Of a stretch of 64,000 bases of DNA, positions 1-9,631 are shown in pieces. Origin of the DNA: an uncultured Prevotellaceae bacterium (GTDB lineage: Bacteria > Bacteroidota > Bacteroidia > Bacteroidales > Bacteroidaceae); the NCBI GenBank assembly GCA_900315075.1, contig OMXV01000018.1, positions 1-64,000 of the forward strand. Reading direction: 5' to 3'. Position 1 is the first letter of the stretch. The number at the start of each line of letters is the position of its first letter. Under the pieces are notes generated by a model that ran no database searches, was not told the origin of the DNA, and saw nothing but the letters and a program-made list of their open reading frames with translations. The position numbers were made by a program, and so were the translations under genes.

Positions 1-145
1 TTTTCAAGTTAATTTATGTAAAAATAAATGATATTTATTCATATTGAATCTATCTTGAATGTTAATGAATTTAACTATAATTTACCGAACTATTGTATTA
101 TAATTTATATATGAGTTAGTTCTTGGTATATATATATTTAGCATC

Positions 146-808
146 TCACCATGCCATATTTCTATTCTGCACCAAAATCTCTTGTGGAGATTCCACGAAA
201 GTGGTGGCTCCATGCTTGAGGAGGAAATCGCGTGAGCGAAAACCCCACAGGACACTGATACAGGGGAGCGAACAATTACGGGCAGTCTCTATATCGACGT
301 CACTGTCGCCTATATAGACTGCCTGAGTTGTATCAACATTTAACCGTCGCATAGCCTCCAATACAGTGTCGGGTGCCGGTTTCTTGCGGATTTGTTCACT
401 CTCACCAATAGCGACATCCACCAATGAGCCGAAGAAATGAGCACACAACTCCTGGGTAGCCTTTTGAAACTTGTTACTGACAACAGCAATTTTCTTTCCA
501 CGTGATTTCAACGCCCGTAAAAGCGTGATGATACCCTCGTAGGGACACGTGGTGTCCATACTATGCACTAAATAGTGGCGGCGGAACACCTCCAATGCCT
601 CTTCTATGCGTTTCTCATCGGTTCCCTCTGGCACCGCCCTCTGCATGAGTACCCTGACGCCATTTCCCACAAAAGCACGAACCTCATCGATGGAACGACA
701 GGGCATCTGGCAAGCTTCCAAGGCAGCATTCACACTTGCTGCCAAGTCGCCTAAAGTATCCAGTAGCGTACCATCTAAGTCGAAAATATATGCATAGTAT
801 TCTGTCAT
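146..808 (-). CDS. HAD-family phosphatase, phosphoglycolate phosphatase-like
   Basis: A haloacid dehalogenase-type hydrolase of about 220 residues, probably a cytoplasmic phosphatase acting on small phosphorylated metabolites such as 2-phosphoglycolate. Motif I is seen close to the N-terminus as FDLDGTLLDT, with the nucleophilic and acid/base aspartates. Motif II is in VVSNKF, the lysine of motif III in RKKPAPD, and motif IV in YIGDSDVDIETA. The helical cap lies between motifs I and II, as in the Gph/PGP subgroup. I prefer the ATG at 808 (MTEYYAYIFDLDG) over one 24 bases upstream because it places motif I at the usual distance. The gene diverges from mltG. A TACATTTG -7-like box on the minus strand (863-870) could serve it. 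The substrate cannot be fixed from sequence alone; other HAD phosphatases share these motifs. Confidence 0.9.
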   Translation of the reverse strand: MTEYYAYIFDLDGTLLDTLGDLAASVNAALEACQMPCRSIDEVRAFVGNGVRVLMQRAVPEGTDEKRIEEALEVFRRHYLVHSMDTTCPYEGIITLLRALKSRGKKIAVVSNKFQKATQELCAHFFGSLVDVAIGESEQIRKKPAPDTVLEAMRRLNVDTTQAVYIGDSDVDIETARNCSLPCISVLWGFRSRDFLLKHGATTFVESPQEILVQNRNMAW

Positions 809-1013
809 TTCATACTGTTTTAATGGACGCAATAAATCACATCCTTACATATTATCATTGTGCAAATGTAGGTAAAAAATATGATTTATAGCAGCATATC
901 GGTCGAAATTCATTGAGTGTCATTCAATTTTCGTTCTACACTTCGTAAAATTCAGATTAAAACGGTAATTTTGCAGTCAATTACTAAAAAAACAAGAAAT
1001 ATCAACAACGGGC
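809..1013. promoter_or_regulatory. Divergent promoter region between HAD gene and mltG
   Basis: This 205-bp spacer separates two divergent genes. A minus-strand TACATTTG box (863-870) faces the HAD gene, and a plus-strand TAATTTTG box (966-973) lies about 40 bp before mltG. Both match the Bacteroidetes -7 consensus TAnnTTTG; clear TTTG -33 boxes are not evident. Confidence 0.5.
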
Positions 1014-2060
1014 ATGAAAAAGGACGAAAAAAAGAGCAAGAAAAAGTGGTTAATCGGTACAGCTGCCGTAGTGGCTGTCTTATTGATTGGTGGCTACTGT
1101 GTGGCACATCATTACCTCTATTCACAGCTATTGGCAGGCGATGAGAAAGTCTATATCTATGTAGATAAGGACGACAATGTGGATTCCGTATTGCATAAGG
1201 TGGAAGCGGTAGCCAACCCTACTGCTATGACAGGCTTTCGCAAGGCTGTGAGTTTCAAAGACTATGGCAGTAACATCAAACGTGGTCGCTACGAACTCAA
1301 CAAGGATGCTTCCGCCTGGTCGTTTACCAACACACTGCTCCGTGGTGAACAAACACCACTCAACGTGCCCGTGCCATCCGTGCGCACCCTCGACCGCCTG
1401 GCCTCTGCCGTGGGAAAGAAGTTGGAATTGGACAGCCTGGACCTGCTCAACAAACTCTCCGACCCTGCCGTATGCAAGAAATACGGTTTTGAGCCAAATA
1501 CCATCGTCGCTATGTTCATTCCTGACTCCTACAATATGTACTGGACGATCTCTACCGACGAATTTCTTGACCGCATGAAACAGGAATACGACAAATTCTG
1601 GAACGAGGAGCGTAAGAATAAAGCCAAGGAAATCGGTTTCACACCTAACGAGGTGGCCACCTTGGCAAGCATTGTGACCGAGGAAACCCGCAACACCGCC
1701 GAGAAACCTACCATTGCCGGACTTTATATCAACCGTCTGCACAAAAACATGCTATTACAGTCGGATCCCACAGTAAAATTTGCCTTAAAGGATTTTGCCG
1801 CCAGACGAATCTATAACAGTATGCTCGCTGTCGATGACCCCTATAATACCTACAAATATGCGGGTCTGCCTCCTGGCCCCATCAAAATCCCCATGAAGGA
1901 AGACCTTGAAGCTGTGCTCAACTATCAACACCACGACTACATCTATATGTGCGCCAAGGAAACCTTCGACGGCACACACAACTTTGCCAAAACAATTGGT
2001 GAGCACAATGCCAATGCCCAAAGATATTGGAGGGCACTCAACGAGAGGGGGATTAAATAG
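1014..2060 (+). CDS. mltG: Endolytic murein transglycosylase MltG (YceG-like)
   Basis: A 348-residue inner-membrane lytic transglycosylase that cuts nascent peptidoglycan and is thought to end glycan strand growth. The N-terminus is lysine-rich, followed by one membrane segment (about residues 14-34), so the enzyme domain faces the periplasm. The YceG/MltG domain covers roughly residues 90-340. It shows the conserved run ASIVTEET (about 219-226) containing the catalytic glutamate region, then the family signature YINRLHKNMLLQSDPTV and, near the end, YAGLPPGPI. Length matches the family. Codon usage and orientation give no sign of an operon with the next gene; a 711-bp repeat-rich gap follows. 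Confidence 0.95.
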   Translation: MKKDEKKSKKKWLIGTAAVVAVLLIGGYCVAHHYLYSQLLAGDEKVYIYVDKDDNVDSVLHKVEAVANPTAMTGFRKAVSFKDYGSNIKRGRYELNKDASAWSFTNTLLRGEQTPLNVPVPSVRTLDRLASAVGKKLELDSLDLLNKLSDPAVCKKYGFEPNTIVAMFIPDSYNMYWTISTDEFLDRMKQEYDKFWNEERKNKAKEIGFTPNEVATLASIVTEETRNTAEKPTIAGLYINRLHKNMLLQSDPTVKFALKDFAARRIYNSMLAVDDPYNTYKYAGLPPGPIKIPMKEDLEAVLNYQHHDYIYMCAKETFDGTHNFAKTIGEHNANAQRYWRALNERGIK

Positions 2061-2240
2061 TTGTTAGTTGTTAGTTGTTAGTTTTTAGTTGTTAATCGTA
2101 AGAGGTGAGAGGTGGGAGAGATGATTTGAGGGCAGCGTAGGTATTGTCTGAACTCCTAAACTCCTGCTACTCCCGAACTCCCTAAAAATATACAATTATC
2201 AAGATTTTTCAAAAAACATGTTATGTAACATAAGAAAATA

Positions 2241-2272
2241 TTTGTCAGGCTTAACGAAAAGGTGTACTTTTG
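2241..2272 (+). promoter_or_regulatory. Promoter of the candidate small RNA
   Basis: TTTG at 2241-2244 and TACTTTTG at 2265-2272, 20 bases apart, fit the Bacteroidetes -33/-7 consensus. No protein gene follows for 500 bp, but a terminator hairpin lies about 60 bases downstream. Confidence 0.6.
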
Positions 2273-2277
2273 CATCT

Positions 2278-2372
2278 GTTATCCTGAATACAATCTTTTT
2301 ACCTTAAAAAGAAGCTAATACCTATTGAGATTGAATCGCTTCCTCTGTGAAGAGGGGGCGGTTCGTTTTTTT
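2278..2372 (+). ncRNA. Candidate small non-coding RNA
   Basis: The stretch begins a few bases after a good -7 box. It ends in a GC-rich hairpin (2333-2364, arms GAATCGCTTCCTCT and AGAGGGGGCGGTTC with G-U pairs) followed by seven T's. The expected transcript is about 95 nt. No reading frame of note lies within it. The unit of promoter, short body and intrinsic terminator is typical of a free-standing small RNA. It could instead be a terminated leader of the gene at 2772, although that gene has its own promoter. I do not recognise the family. Confidence 0.5.
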
Positions 2373-2637
2373 GTGAGTTGGTAAGTTTATGAGTTTATAA
2401 GTTATTCAGAGGTGAGAGGTAAGAGGTGAGAGGTGAGAGATTACCTTTGCTGCTCTCGGTATATTGAATTTGTGACTTTATGAGTTTTATTTCGGTATTT
2501 CGGAGCATCGACTAACAACTAATTTTGAGTTTATGAGTTTATGAGTTGGTGAAAGGGGTTATGTCTAAAGTCCGGCTACTCTTGAATTGTTGTAACAATT
2601 CTTTTTCCCCTCAGTTCAAGTTTTTCACGAGTTTTCT

Positions 2638-2668
2638 TTTGGTATATAGAGAGAAATAATTATCTTTG
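2638..2668 (+). promoter_or_regulatory. Promoter of the large HExxH membrane protein
   Basis: TTTG at 2638-2641, a 19-base gap, and TATCTTTG at 2661-2668 form a full Bacteroidetes-type promoter. This gives a leader of about 97 bases before the ATG at 2772. Confidence 0.75.
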
Positions 2669-2771
2669 TAGCAATCAAGAGGGAAATCAACATTCTGTAA
2701 TTACAAAGCGAAATTGATTCCTATACATCTGGTACCATTATTAAAAAAGAATAACCATTGACATATATATT

Positions 2772-5700
2772 ATGAACAACTGGCCCCCTAACCAACCACA
2801 GCAGCCACGTCAGCCACAACGCCCATGGCAACGAGGAAACATACAACCACAGTGGCAACAACAGTCACCTCAGCAACCGTATTATCAGCAAACAGATTCG
2901 TGGGGACCCATGAATCCACAACCTCCTCGCAAGAAGCGACGTTGGGGAATGATCTTAGGCATCACAGGCGGCGTAGGTCTGTTAGCCCTGCTACTAACAG
3001 GATTATTATGGCCAGGATGGATGCTTGGTCATGGCGACGACGAGGAAAGTACCTCCTTTGTAGATAATTTCACCGAGGAAGAACTCGCTGCCTATAAAGA
3101 CAACGTAGAAGACCATTTCAGCGGGCACAGCCGTCCGTTCCGAGAAGAGCCTATTCCCGGCATTGTAGTCTCAGCCAAGGCAAATGCTTTCGACCAAGAC
3201 ACCGAAGTGAAAATCAGCGAAGTGAGCGACAGACAATTTGAATGGATCAGCCGCGCAGTAGAGGGTAACCGCACGCACGAGCATGTGCTATTTGCCTTGA
3301 AGGTAAATGCCGGGCTCTCTCCCGACAGTGTAATTCCCGGCAAATACAAAATGGAGTTCGACCTCAACAAGATGGGCATTCCTGAGGAGTTGCACAAATA
3401 TGTCCAACTCAACCGTATCGACGATGTCGGCCGTCTCTATACCTACAGCACCCGCTTGAAAGACGGCGTCATCAGTTTTGAGAGCAGCCAGAACGGTTTT
3501 CTTTCTGCTACCATTGGCATCTATGGCTATATCGGTCTCTCAGGGTTAGCCTGGGCGGCATGGAATTTCAATCGCAACTACCCCATCGCCAACTATTTCA
3601 AAGACAAGGACAATGCTGTACTGCTCTATCTGAAAGACGAATTTGGAGATTTTAGAGTAGGCTTCAACATGAGCGATACAGAAGATGAAGCGCGTAAGGC
3701 AACCTACCTCGCCAAACTTGACTCCATCGACCGACAAATCAACAAGTTGGAACACGACATGGAACTCTCTTGGAAAGAACGAAAGTACAGCAGCACCGTG
3801 CCATTCACGTCGTGGCTGAAGTCATGGCTGAAAAGCGACCAACAGCAACTAAAAGCCAAAGAAATTGAAGCGAAGGCAAAGATTTTGGATGACATGTTAG
3901 AAGATGACAAATTCTTGCAGCGGATGAGGAAAGACCCAGATGCTCAGCCACCCGCCAGTGTACAGTATATCATCAAAATGACCCGCATAGCCCTGCGTTT
4001 TCTCCGCACAAACCAAAAAACACAATTGCCCTCCTATATGTTTGACATTTTATTAGTGGGCAGTGATTACTCTGAAATGAAAGGCAAATCCGTGGAGGGT
4101 ATGCGCATCCATAATACCGGACACAAAGACTACATCGCCATCAACTATTCCAACATGATCAAGTTGAAAGAAGGATCGAAATCCCGAAGAGAAATAAAAA
4201 AGGATGTTATTGATTTGATGAGCACCACCATTACCCATGAACTTTTCCACATCTGCCAGTCGGAATATACCACGGTGTATGCCATCCAAACCGATATGCG
4301 CTATATGGAAGCCACTGCCGCTGTGCTGGAGCAGCAGTTTGCAGAGTGGCTGATGAAGGAGAAGAAAATCAGTTACAACCCCTTGGAAGAAATGGGCAAG
4401 GAGTCAAATCGTTTCGGTTTCACTACCCGCCAACACAAGGAATGGACTGCCGCCACCCTTACAAAACCCATCTCTTCAATGGACAAGCCCTACGAGATAA
4501 GTATGCGAGAAGTGGAAGCCGCCATCACCGACTACATGAACCAGGTTCAAAATGTTTCCCCCGACAGCATTGCGCAACGACAGAAATTGTTTAAAGAATA
4601 CAATTCACGTATCAGCAATGCATGGAATGAAAAAGCAGAAGACGCCAACGTTGACGGTGGCTATGCCCTTGCCGATTTCATTCAACTGCTCATGGATAGC
4701 AAAGGTCGCAAGACCTGCGGTCAACTGATGGATCATTTCGGCAAGATGAAAGGTTTTGACGGTTCACTGAAATCTGCCTTTAATATCAAGGACAATGAAG
4801 TGTTCTACAAATATTACGAGCAATTCTGCCTAAAATACATAGATCAAATCGTTCAAAAGCAGAACGATGCATACATGGATTCCTCTGGCAAGAAATTTTT
4901 CTACCATCTCTTTGGACCGCAATTAGAAATTACTCCCACACAATGCGTACACAAAATCCAACGGTTTGGTGAAGCAGGTCCCTATGCCTGTAGGACGATT
5001 GATATCATGTGCAAGTCAGACAAGCCCTATAATATGTTCTTGCTACCATCCGAAGATATCGATGAAAAGGCTGTGAAAGTTTCATTTATGAAAAATGATT
5101 CCACACTGGCCGACAATCCCTATTTCATTGAAAAGGACAAAGTGACAGGCAAAAGTTATTATCAGGTACGCGCACCCATCTTCTTCACTCCATCGGTTAA
5201 AGGGCAGACATTCACCAGCGAGAGTGCCATCACAGCAGTGGCATTGTTCGCCCCTGAAAATCCCCTCAAAGTAGTAGGACCCTCCGCCGACGGCACAGGC
5301 CTCACCATCCTTCCCAACAACACCGCCCCCGAGGATTTGGTAAGAAACAATGTCCTCTCAGGCATGCAAATCCTCATCAAGAACGCCAAGGGTGACTCCC
5401 TCTACACTGGGCAACTCATCGCCGAGGACCTGAGCCGTGGAATCACCATTCCCTGGGAGCGTATGGGTGTCACCGCAGAGGAATCCAAAGACTTAAAACT
5501 CAGTTGCCGCTGGTACTATCGCTCACCCTACGACTACAACAAGTTCTATTACAGTCCAGAGACCACAGAAGCAGCGTTCACTGCCGACGAAGAAAAAGCA
5601 CCTAAGCCCAAGAAAGGCGTGGTTCTCGACAAGGTGTTCAAAGTGACCTATATGATAGACATGGATTGGAGCGATGAGGTTTTGGCCGAAGCGGCAAAAG

Positions 5701-6278
5701 AAGGTTTTAATATGAGAGAGGCATCTGCTCACGTCACCATGAATACTGATGGTACATTCACCATCGACATCGCCGGACAAGACATGCCAATTTCTGGCGG
5801 CGACGAAAAAAGCCGCGGTTCAGGTATTTACAAAATCAGTTCAATGAGTATCCAGGGCAAAGGCACATTCTATGGAGACACCTCGGCTGATCCAAGCAGT
5901 GGAGTTGTAGAATACTCAATCAGTGACATCGACCCTGCTTCCATCAAGCAGAGTAGCATTTTCAAAGAGTCGGAATTAAGTGGAACAGAATACTGCGATT
6001 TATGTAAACGAAACGAAAAAAAATACGAATATACTTCTCATCAATTCAAGATTGTAGATCCTGAGGGCAAATACTCCAGAAGTTACACCCTCAATTTCGT
6101 TTACCGTAAAGATTCCGAAAAAGAAACTTTCAGTGTAGGTTTCTGGGCACACCTTACTGGCGTTGAAAAAGAAGAATACGTTTCACACAGTGGGGAGGAC
6201 ATGGGAAAGACACAGAAGAACACCAAAGATGTTGACCGGGAATTGCGCATCGACTTCATGGGAGAAATAGCGAAATGA
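2772..6278 (+). CDS. Large membrane-anchored protein with HExxH metallopeptidase-like motif
   Basis: A 1168-residue protein I cannot place in a named family. Residues 1-50 are rich in Pro and Gln, then a basic RKKRRW stretch and one membrane segment (about 59-84) follow, so the bulk probably faces the periplasm. An early domain (about 110-260) looks like a beta-rich adhesion or carrier domain. A helical, charged stretch follows (about 300-400). HELFH at 489-493 with a glutamate 20 residues later (RYMEAT, E513) fits the zinc-binding pattern of gluzincin metallopeptidases. The C-terminal 400 residues are beta-rich, with a repeat-free, Asp-rich DMDWSDE region. It has its own promoter and stands alone. 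Zinc peptidase activity is an inference from the motif; the rest is unassigned. Confidence 0.7.
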   Translation: MNNWPPNQPQQPRQPQRPWQRGNIQPQWQQQSPQQPYYQQTDSWGPMNPQPPRKKRRWGMILGITGGVGLLALLLTGLLWPGWMLGHGDDEESTSFVDNFTEEELAAYKDNVEDHFSGHSRPFREEPIPGIVVSAKANAFDQDTEVKISEVSDRQFEWISRAVEGNRTHEHVLFALKVNAGLSPDSVIPGKYKMEFDLNKMGIPEELHKYVQLNRIDDVGRLYTYSTRLKDGVISFESSQNGFLSATIGIYGYIGLSGLAWAAWNFNRNYPIANYFKDKDNAVLLYLKDEFGDFRVGFNMSDTEDEARKATYLAKLDSIDRQINKLEHDMELSWKERKYSSTVPFTSWLKSWLKSDQQQLKAKEIEAKAKILDDMLEDDKFLQRMRKDPDAQPPASVQYIIKMTRIALRFLRTNQKTQLPSYMFDILLVGSDYSEMKGKSVEGMRIHNTGHKDYIAINYSNMIKLKEGSKSRREIKKDVIDLMSTTITHELFHICQSEYTTVYAIQTDMRYMEATAAVLEQQFAEWLMKEKKISYNPLEEMGKESNRFGFTTRQHKEWTAATLTKPISSMDKPYEISMREVEAAITDYMNQVQNVSPDSIAQRQKLFKEYNSRISNAWNEKAEDANVDGGYALADFIQLLMDSKGRKTCGQLMDHFGKMKGFDGSLKSAFNIKDNEVFYKYYEQFCLKYIDQIVQKQNDAYMDSSGKKFFYHLFGPQLEITPTQCVHKIQRFGEAGPYACRTIDIMCKSDKPYNMFLLPSEDIDEKAVKVSFMKNDSTLADNPYFIEKDKVTGKSYYQVRAPIFFTPSVKGQTFTSESAITAVALFAPENPLKVVGPSADGTGLTILPNNTAPEDLVRNNVLSGMQILIKNAKGDSLYTGQLIAEDLSRGITIPWERMGVTAEESKDLKLSCRWYYRSPYDYNKFYYSPETTEAAFTADEEKAPKPKKGVVLDKVFKVTYMIDMDWSDEVLAEAAKEGFNMREASAHVTMNTDGTFTIDIAGQDMPISGGDEKSRGSGIYKISSMSIQGKGTFYGDTSADPSSGVVEYSISDIDPASIKQSSIFKESELSGTEYCDLCKRNEKKYEYTSHQFKIVDPEGKYSRSYTLNFVYRKDSEKETFSVGFWAHLTGVEKEEYVSHSGEDMGKTQKNTKDVDRELRIDFMGEIAK

Positions 6279-6289
6279 AAGCCCATTAT

Positions 6290-6320
6290 TTTGTCCTTTA
6301 TATAAAAATGTGTAATTTTG
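6290..6320 (+). promoter_or_regulatory. glnS promoter
   Basis: TTTG (6290-6293), a 19-base gap and TAATTTTG (6313-6320) lie about 45 bases ahead of the chosen glnS start. Confidence 0.75.
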
Positions 6321-6364
6321 CGGTCTGAAAATAAATATTGACAACAAAAAAACAACATAACATT

Positions 6365-8077
6365 ATGGCAATCAACGAAGAAAGCACCAGCACAGAGAAA
6401 AGAAGCCTCAGTTTTGTAGAGCAGATTGTGGAGAAAGACTTGGCTGACGGCAAGAACGCCGGTCGTATTCAGACCCGTTTTCCACCAGAGCCCAACGGTT
6501 ATCTGCATATCGGCCATGCCAAGGCCATCTGCATGGACTTTGGTGTAGCAGAGCACTACAATGGTGTATGCAACCTGCGTTTCGACGACACCAACCCCAG
6601 CAAGGAGAACAACGAATATGTGGAGAACATCCTCAACGATATCAAATGGTTAGGTTTCCACTGGGGCAACGTGTATTACGCCTCTGACTATTTTCAACAA
6701 CTATGGGACTTCGCTGAGTGGCTCATCGAGCATGGACACGCCTATATCGACGAGCAAACCTCCGAAGAGATTGCCCGTCAGAAAGGCACACCCACCGAGG
6801 CCGGCACCCCATCGCCCTTCCGCGACCGCCCTTGGGAAGAGAGTCTGCGCTTGTTCCGCCAGATGAACACCGCTGAGGCTGTAGAGGGCAGTATGGTGCT
6901 CCGCGCACGTCTCGACATGAGCAACCCCAACATGCACTTCCGCGACCCCATCCTCTATCGTATTATCCACATACCCCATCACCGTACCGGTACAAAGTGG
7001 CACGCCTACCCCATGTACGACTTCGCCCATGGACAGAGTGACTATTTCGAGGGTGTCACCCACAGTATCTGCACCCTGGAGTTTGTACCTCACCGTCCAC
7101 TCTACGATAAGTTTATTGACTTTTTGAAGGAGAAGAACGGCGAGACAGAACATATCGACGACTTCCGCCCCCGCCAGATAGAGTTTAACCGGCTGAACCT
7201 CACCTACACCGTGATGAGCAAGCGCAAACTGCTGGCACTGGTCACCGAGGGTCGCGTCTCCGGCTGGGATGACCCACGTATGCCCACTATCAGCGGCATG
7301 CGCCGTCGTGGTTACTCACCCGAGGGCATCCGCAACTTCATCGACAAAATCGGCTACACCAAGTTTGACGCCCTCAACGACGTGGGACTTTTGGAGGCCG
7401 CCATCCGCGAGGACCTCAACCAACGCTCCATACGCGTGAGCGCTGTGCTGAACCCCGTCAAACTCATTATCACCAACTACCCCGAAGGGCAGACCGAGGA
7501 GATGACCGCCATCAACAACCCCGAGAACGAGGCCGACGGCACCCACACCATTACTTTCTCACGCAACCTATGGATGGAGCGCGACGACTTTATGGAGGAT
7601 GCCCCAAAGAAATTCTTCCGTATGACTCCAGGCAAAGAGGTTCGTCTGAAAAATGCCTACATCGTGAAATGCACCGGTTGCAAGAAAGACGACGACGGCA
7701 ACATCGTGGAAATCTATGCAGAATACGACCCTGAGAGCAAGAGTGGCATGGAAGGTGCCAACCGCAAGGTGAAAGGCACCCTGCACTGGGTATCTGCCGA
7801 CCATTGTCACCAAGCAGAAGTACGAGTGTATGACCGTCTCTTCTCTGTGGAGAATCCAGGTGCCAGCGAGCAGGACTTCCGCGAATTGTTGAACCCCGAC
7901 TCACTGTCGGTTGACACCTGCTGCTATGTGGAGGAATATGCAGCTGCCATGCGCCCAGGCGACTATCTGCAATTCCAGCGCATCGGCTATTTCATGGCAG
8001 ACCCTGACTCTACTCCTGAGCACCCAGTATTCAACAAGACCGTTGGTCTGAAAGATACGTGGGCAAAGATGAAGTGA
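6365..8077 (+). CDS. glnS: Glutaminyl-tRNA synthetase
   Basis: A class Ic aminoacyl-tRNA synthetase of 570 residues that charges tRNA-Gln in the cytoplasm. The Rossmann-fold signature PPEPNGYLHIGHAKAI (HIGH motif) is near residue 40. The KMSKS-equivalent VMSKRKL lies near residue 280, followed by the two beta-barrel anticodon-binding domains. RFPPEPNGYLH and LRFDDTNP distinguish it from bacterial GluRS and support GlnRS specificity. I start at the ATG at 6365 (MAINEES), since an upstream ATG nine codons earlier lies too near the promoter. Its presence implies direct Gln-tRNA charging in this organism. Confidence 0.97.
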   Translation: MAINEESTSTEKRSLSFVEQIVEKDLADGKNAGRIQTRFPPEPNGYLHIGHAKAICMDFGVAEHYNGVCNLRFDDTNPSKENNEYVENILNDIKWLGFHWGNVYYASDYFQQLWDFAEWLIEHGHAYIDEQTSEEIARQKGTPTEAGTPSPFRDRPWEESLRLFRQMNTAEAVEGSMVLRARLDMSNPNMHFRDPILYRIIHIPHHRTGTKWHAYPMYDFAHGQSDYFEGVTHSICTLEFVPHRPLYDKFIDFLKEKNGETEHIDDFRPRQIEFNRLNLTYTVMSKRKLLALVTEGRVSGWDDPRMPTISGMRRRGYSPEGIRNFIDKIGYTKFDALNDVGLLEAAIREDLNQRSIRVSAVLNPVKLIITNYPEGQTEEMTAINNPENEADGTHTITFSRNLWMERDDFMEDAPKKFFRMTPGKEVRLKNAYIVKCTGCKKDDDGNIVEIYAEYDPESKSGMEGANRKVKGTLHWVSADHCHQAEVRVYDRLFSVENPGASEQDFRELLNPDSLSVDTCCYVEEYAAAMRPGDYLQFQRIGYFMADPDSTPEHPVFNKTVGLKDTWAKMK

Positions 8078-8212
8078 TGTTTTTCAAGTAAACAAGTTGA
8101 CAAGGTATTTGATGACAAGTTAACTAGTTGACGAGTAAACAAGTTGACAAGGTATTTGCAATACTATTACCTCGTCAACTCGTATCTCGTTAACTTGTCA
8201 ACTATAGAAATC
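8078..8212. repeat. ACAAGTTGACAAGGTATTTG repeats in both orientations
   Basis: The 20-base word ACAAGTTGACAAGGTATTTG occurs twice (from about 8093 and 8143). Inverted relatives (CTCGTCAAC, TTAACTTGTCAAC) lie at 8171-8203, so the region could fold into a long hairpin ahead of the TPR gene. The same word family recurs near 14143 and at 59517-59550. Confidence 0.7.
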
Positions 8213-9631
8213 ATGCACGACAACTATTTCGAGAGCAAAGAATTTAAGGAGAACCTGAGCAAATACGAGGAAGGCTGCCAAAGTGGCGAGCCTGTGTATC
8301 TCGACTCTGAAGCACTGACCGACATTGCGGAATACTATCATTCTGCAGGGCGGTCGGAAGATGCTATTGTGGCCGCCGACTATGCCCTGAGTATGTTTCA
8401 AGGTGCCACCGCCCCCCTTGTGTTCAAGGCACGCATGGCTTTACTCAAGGGTGCCGATGCGCAGGAAGCCGACAAGATAGCAGAGCAAATCATCGACAAG
8501 ACCGACCTTGACTATTATTATATAAAAGGTGAGATTATGATTGCCGACGGTCGTCCCACAGCTGCCGACTGTTATTTTGAAGACTGCGCCGACAACCTAT
8601 CTGACGAGGAATATGCCGACTATGTGCTTGATGTGGCCACCGTCTTCGCCGACTACGACCAGATGGAATATGCCCACAAGTGGCTGCTCAAGAGTGGGGA
8701 GACTCATCTGGCAGACTATCGTGAGCTACTTGGCCGCATCTATTTAGGAACAGGACGCTTTGAGGAAAGCGAACAGATTTTTTCTGCCCTGATAGACGAG
8801 AGTCCTTTTACCGCAGCCTATTGGAACCTGATGGCCTCGGCACAGTTCATGCAGAACAAATTCAACGACTGCATAACAAGCAGTGAATACGCTATCGCCA
8901 TTAATCCCCAGGACGAGGATGCCCTGCTCAACAAAGCCAACAGTCTGCTCAACCTCGACAATTTCGAAGAGTCATATCTCTATTATAAACGCTACACCGA
9001 CAGTAGTCAGAACAAAGAGATTGGCGAATTGTATCAAGGAATATCACTCCTCAACTTGAACCGCATCCAAGAAGCTGTCACTCACTTACAGGCAGCTGAG
9101 CAATACCTGACGCCCCACTCTACCTGTCAGATTGAATTATTTCAGGAGATGGCCTTCGCCCAAAGCCGATTAGGACATACCGATGAAGCACTCCGCTACA
9201 TCGACAAAACCGACACATTGGACTGCGACCACAACGAGATGCTTGTGCTTCGCGGACATATCGTGTTGGAAAGTCACCGAGAGGATGAGGCCGACTTCTA
9301 TTTCCACAAAGCCTTGCAAGACTCCAACTACTCCCCCAATATTCTATTTCGTATTGCCGTTTCACTTTTCGACAACCATTATGTGTCGCAGTGTTACAAA
9401 ATGCTACGAAGCATGATAGAAGTGGTGGATAATGATTGGAACAAAGGCTATTCCTACTTAGCCGCCTGTGCGATGGAAATGGGTAATCGTGAAGAATATC
9501 TATATTATCTGAAAGAAGCTGTAGAGCGCAACCCCATTGAGGCGAAAAATGTACTGAAAGACCTTTTCCCAGAGGGTATGTCACCCGAAGATTATTATCT
9601 ATACGCTAAAAACGAAGCGCAACCACAATGA
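8213..9631 (+). CDS. Tetratricopeptide repeat protein
   Basis: A 472-residue protein made largely of helix-turn-helix TPR-like units, for example AYWNLMASAQFMQNKFNDCITSSEYAI-type segments with the spaced small and aromatic residues of TPRs. There is no signal peptide or membrane segment, so it is probably a cytoplasmic scaffold for protein contacts. I start at MHDNYFESKEF (8213) because upstream codons lie in repeat DNA. It overlaps the DedA gene by ATGA at 9628-9631, so the two are probably translated from one mRNA. The partner is unknown. Confidence 0.85.
   Translation: MHDNYFESKEFKENLSKYEEGCQSGEPVYLDSEALTDIAEYYHSAGRSEDAIVAADYALSMFQGATAPLVFKARMALLKGADAQEADKIAEQIIDKTDLDYYYIKGEIMIADGRPTAADCYFEDCADNLSDEEYADYVLDVATVFADYDQMEYAHKWLLKSGETHLADYRELLGRIYLGTGRFEESEQIFSALIDESPFTAAYWNLMASAQFMQNKFNDCITSSEYAIAINPQDEDALLNKANSLLNLDNFEESYLYYKRYTDSSQNKEIGELYQGISLLNLNRIQEAVTHLQAAEQYLTPHSTCQIELFQEMAFAQSRLGHTDEALRYIDKTDTLDCDHNEMLVLRGHIVLESHREDEADFYFHKALQDSNYSPNILFRIAVSLFDNHYVSQCYKMLRSMIEVVDNDWNKGYSYLAACAMEMGNREEYLYYLKEAVERNPIEAKNVLKDLFPEGMSPEDYYLYAKNEAQPQ

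Larger units (their letters stand above)
2061..2771. repeat. Repeat-rich intergenic region with small-RNA candidate
   Basis: 711 bp without a protein gene. 2062-2090 is a TTGTTAGTTG-type run, 2099-2125 and 2405-2445 are GAGGTGAGAG-type purine runs, and 2475-2555 has TTTATGAGTT repeats. These short modules also occur in other gaps of this window. Between them lie a promoter plus hairpin (2241-2372) and the promoter of the next gene (2638-2668), listed separately. Confidence 0.75.

Noticed and set aside
123..317. Short plus-strand frame at the left end
   Set aside because: It overlaps the 3' part of the HAD gene antisense, with no coding features.
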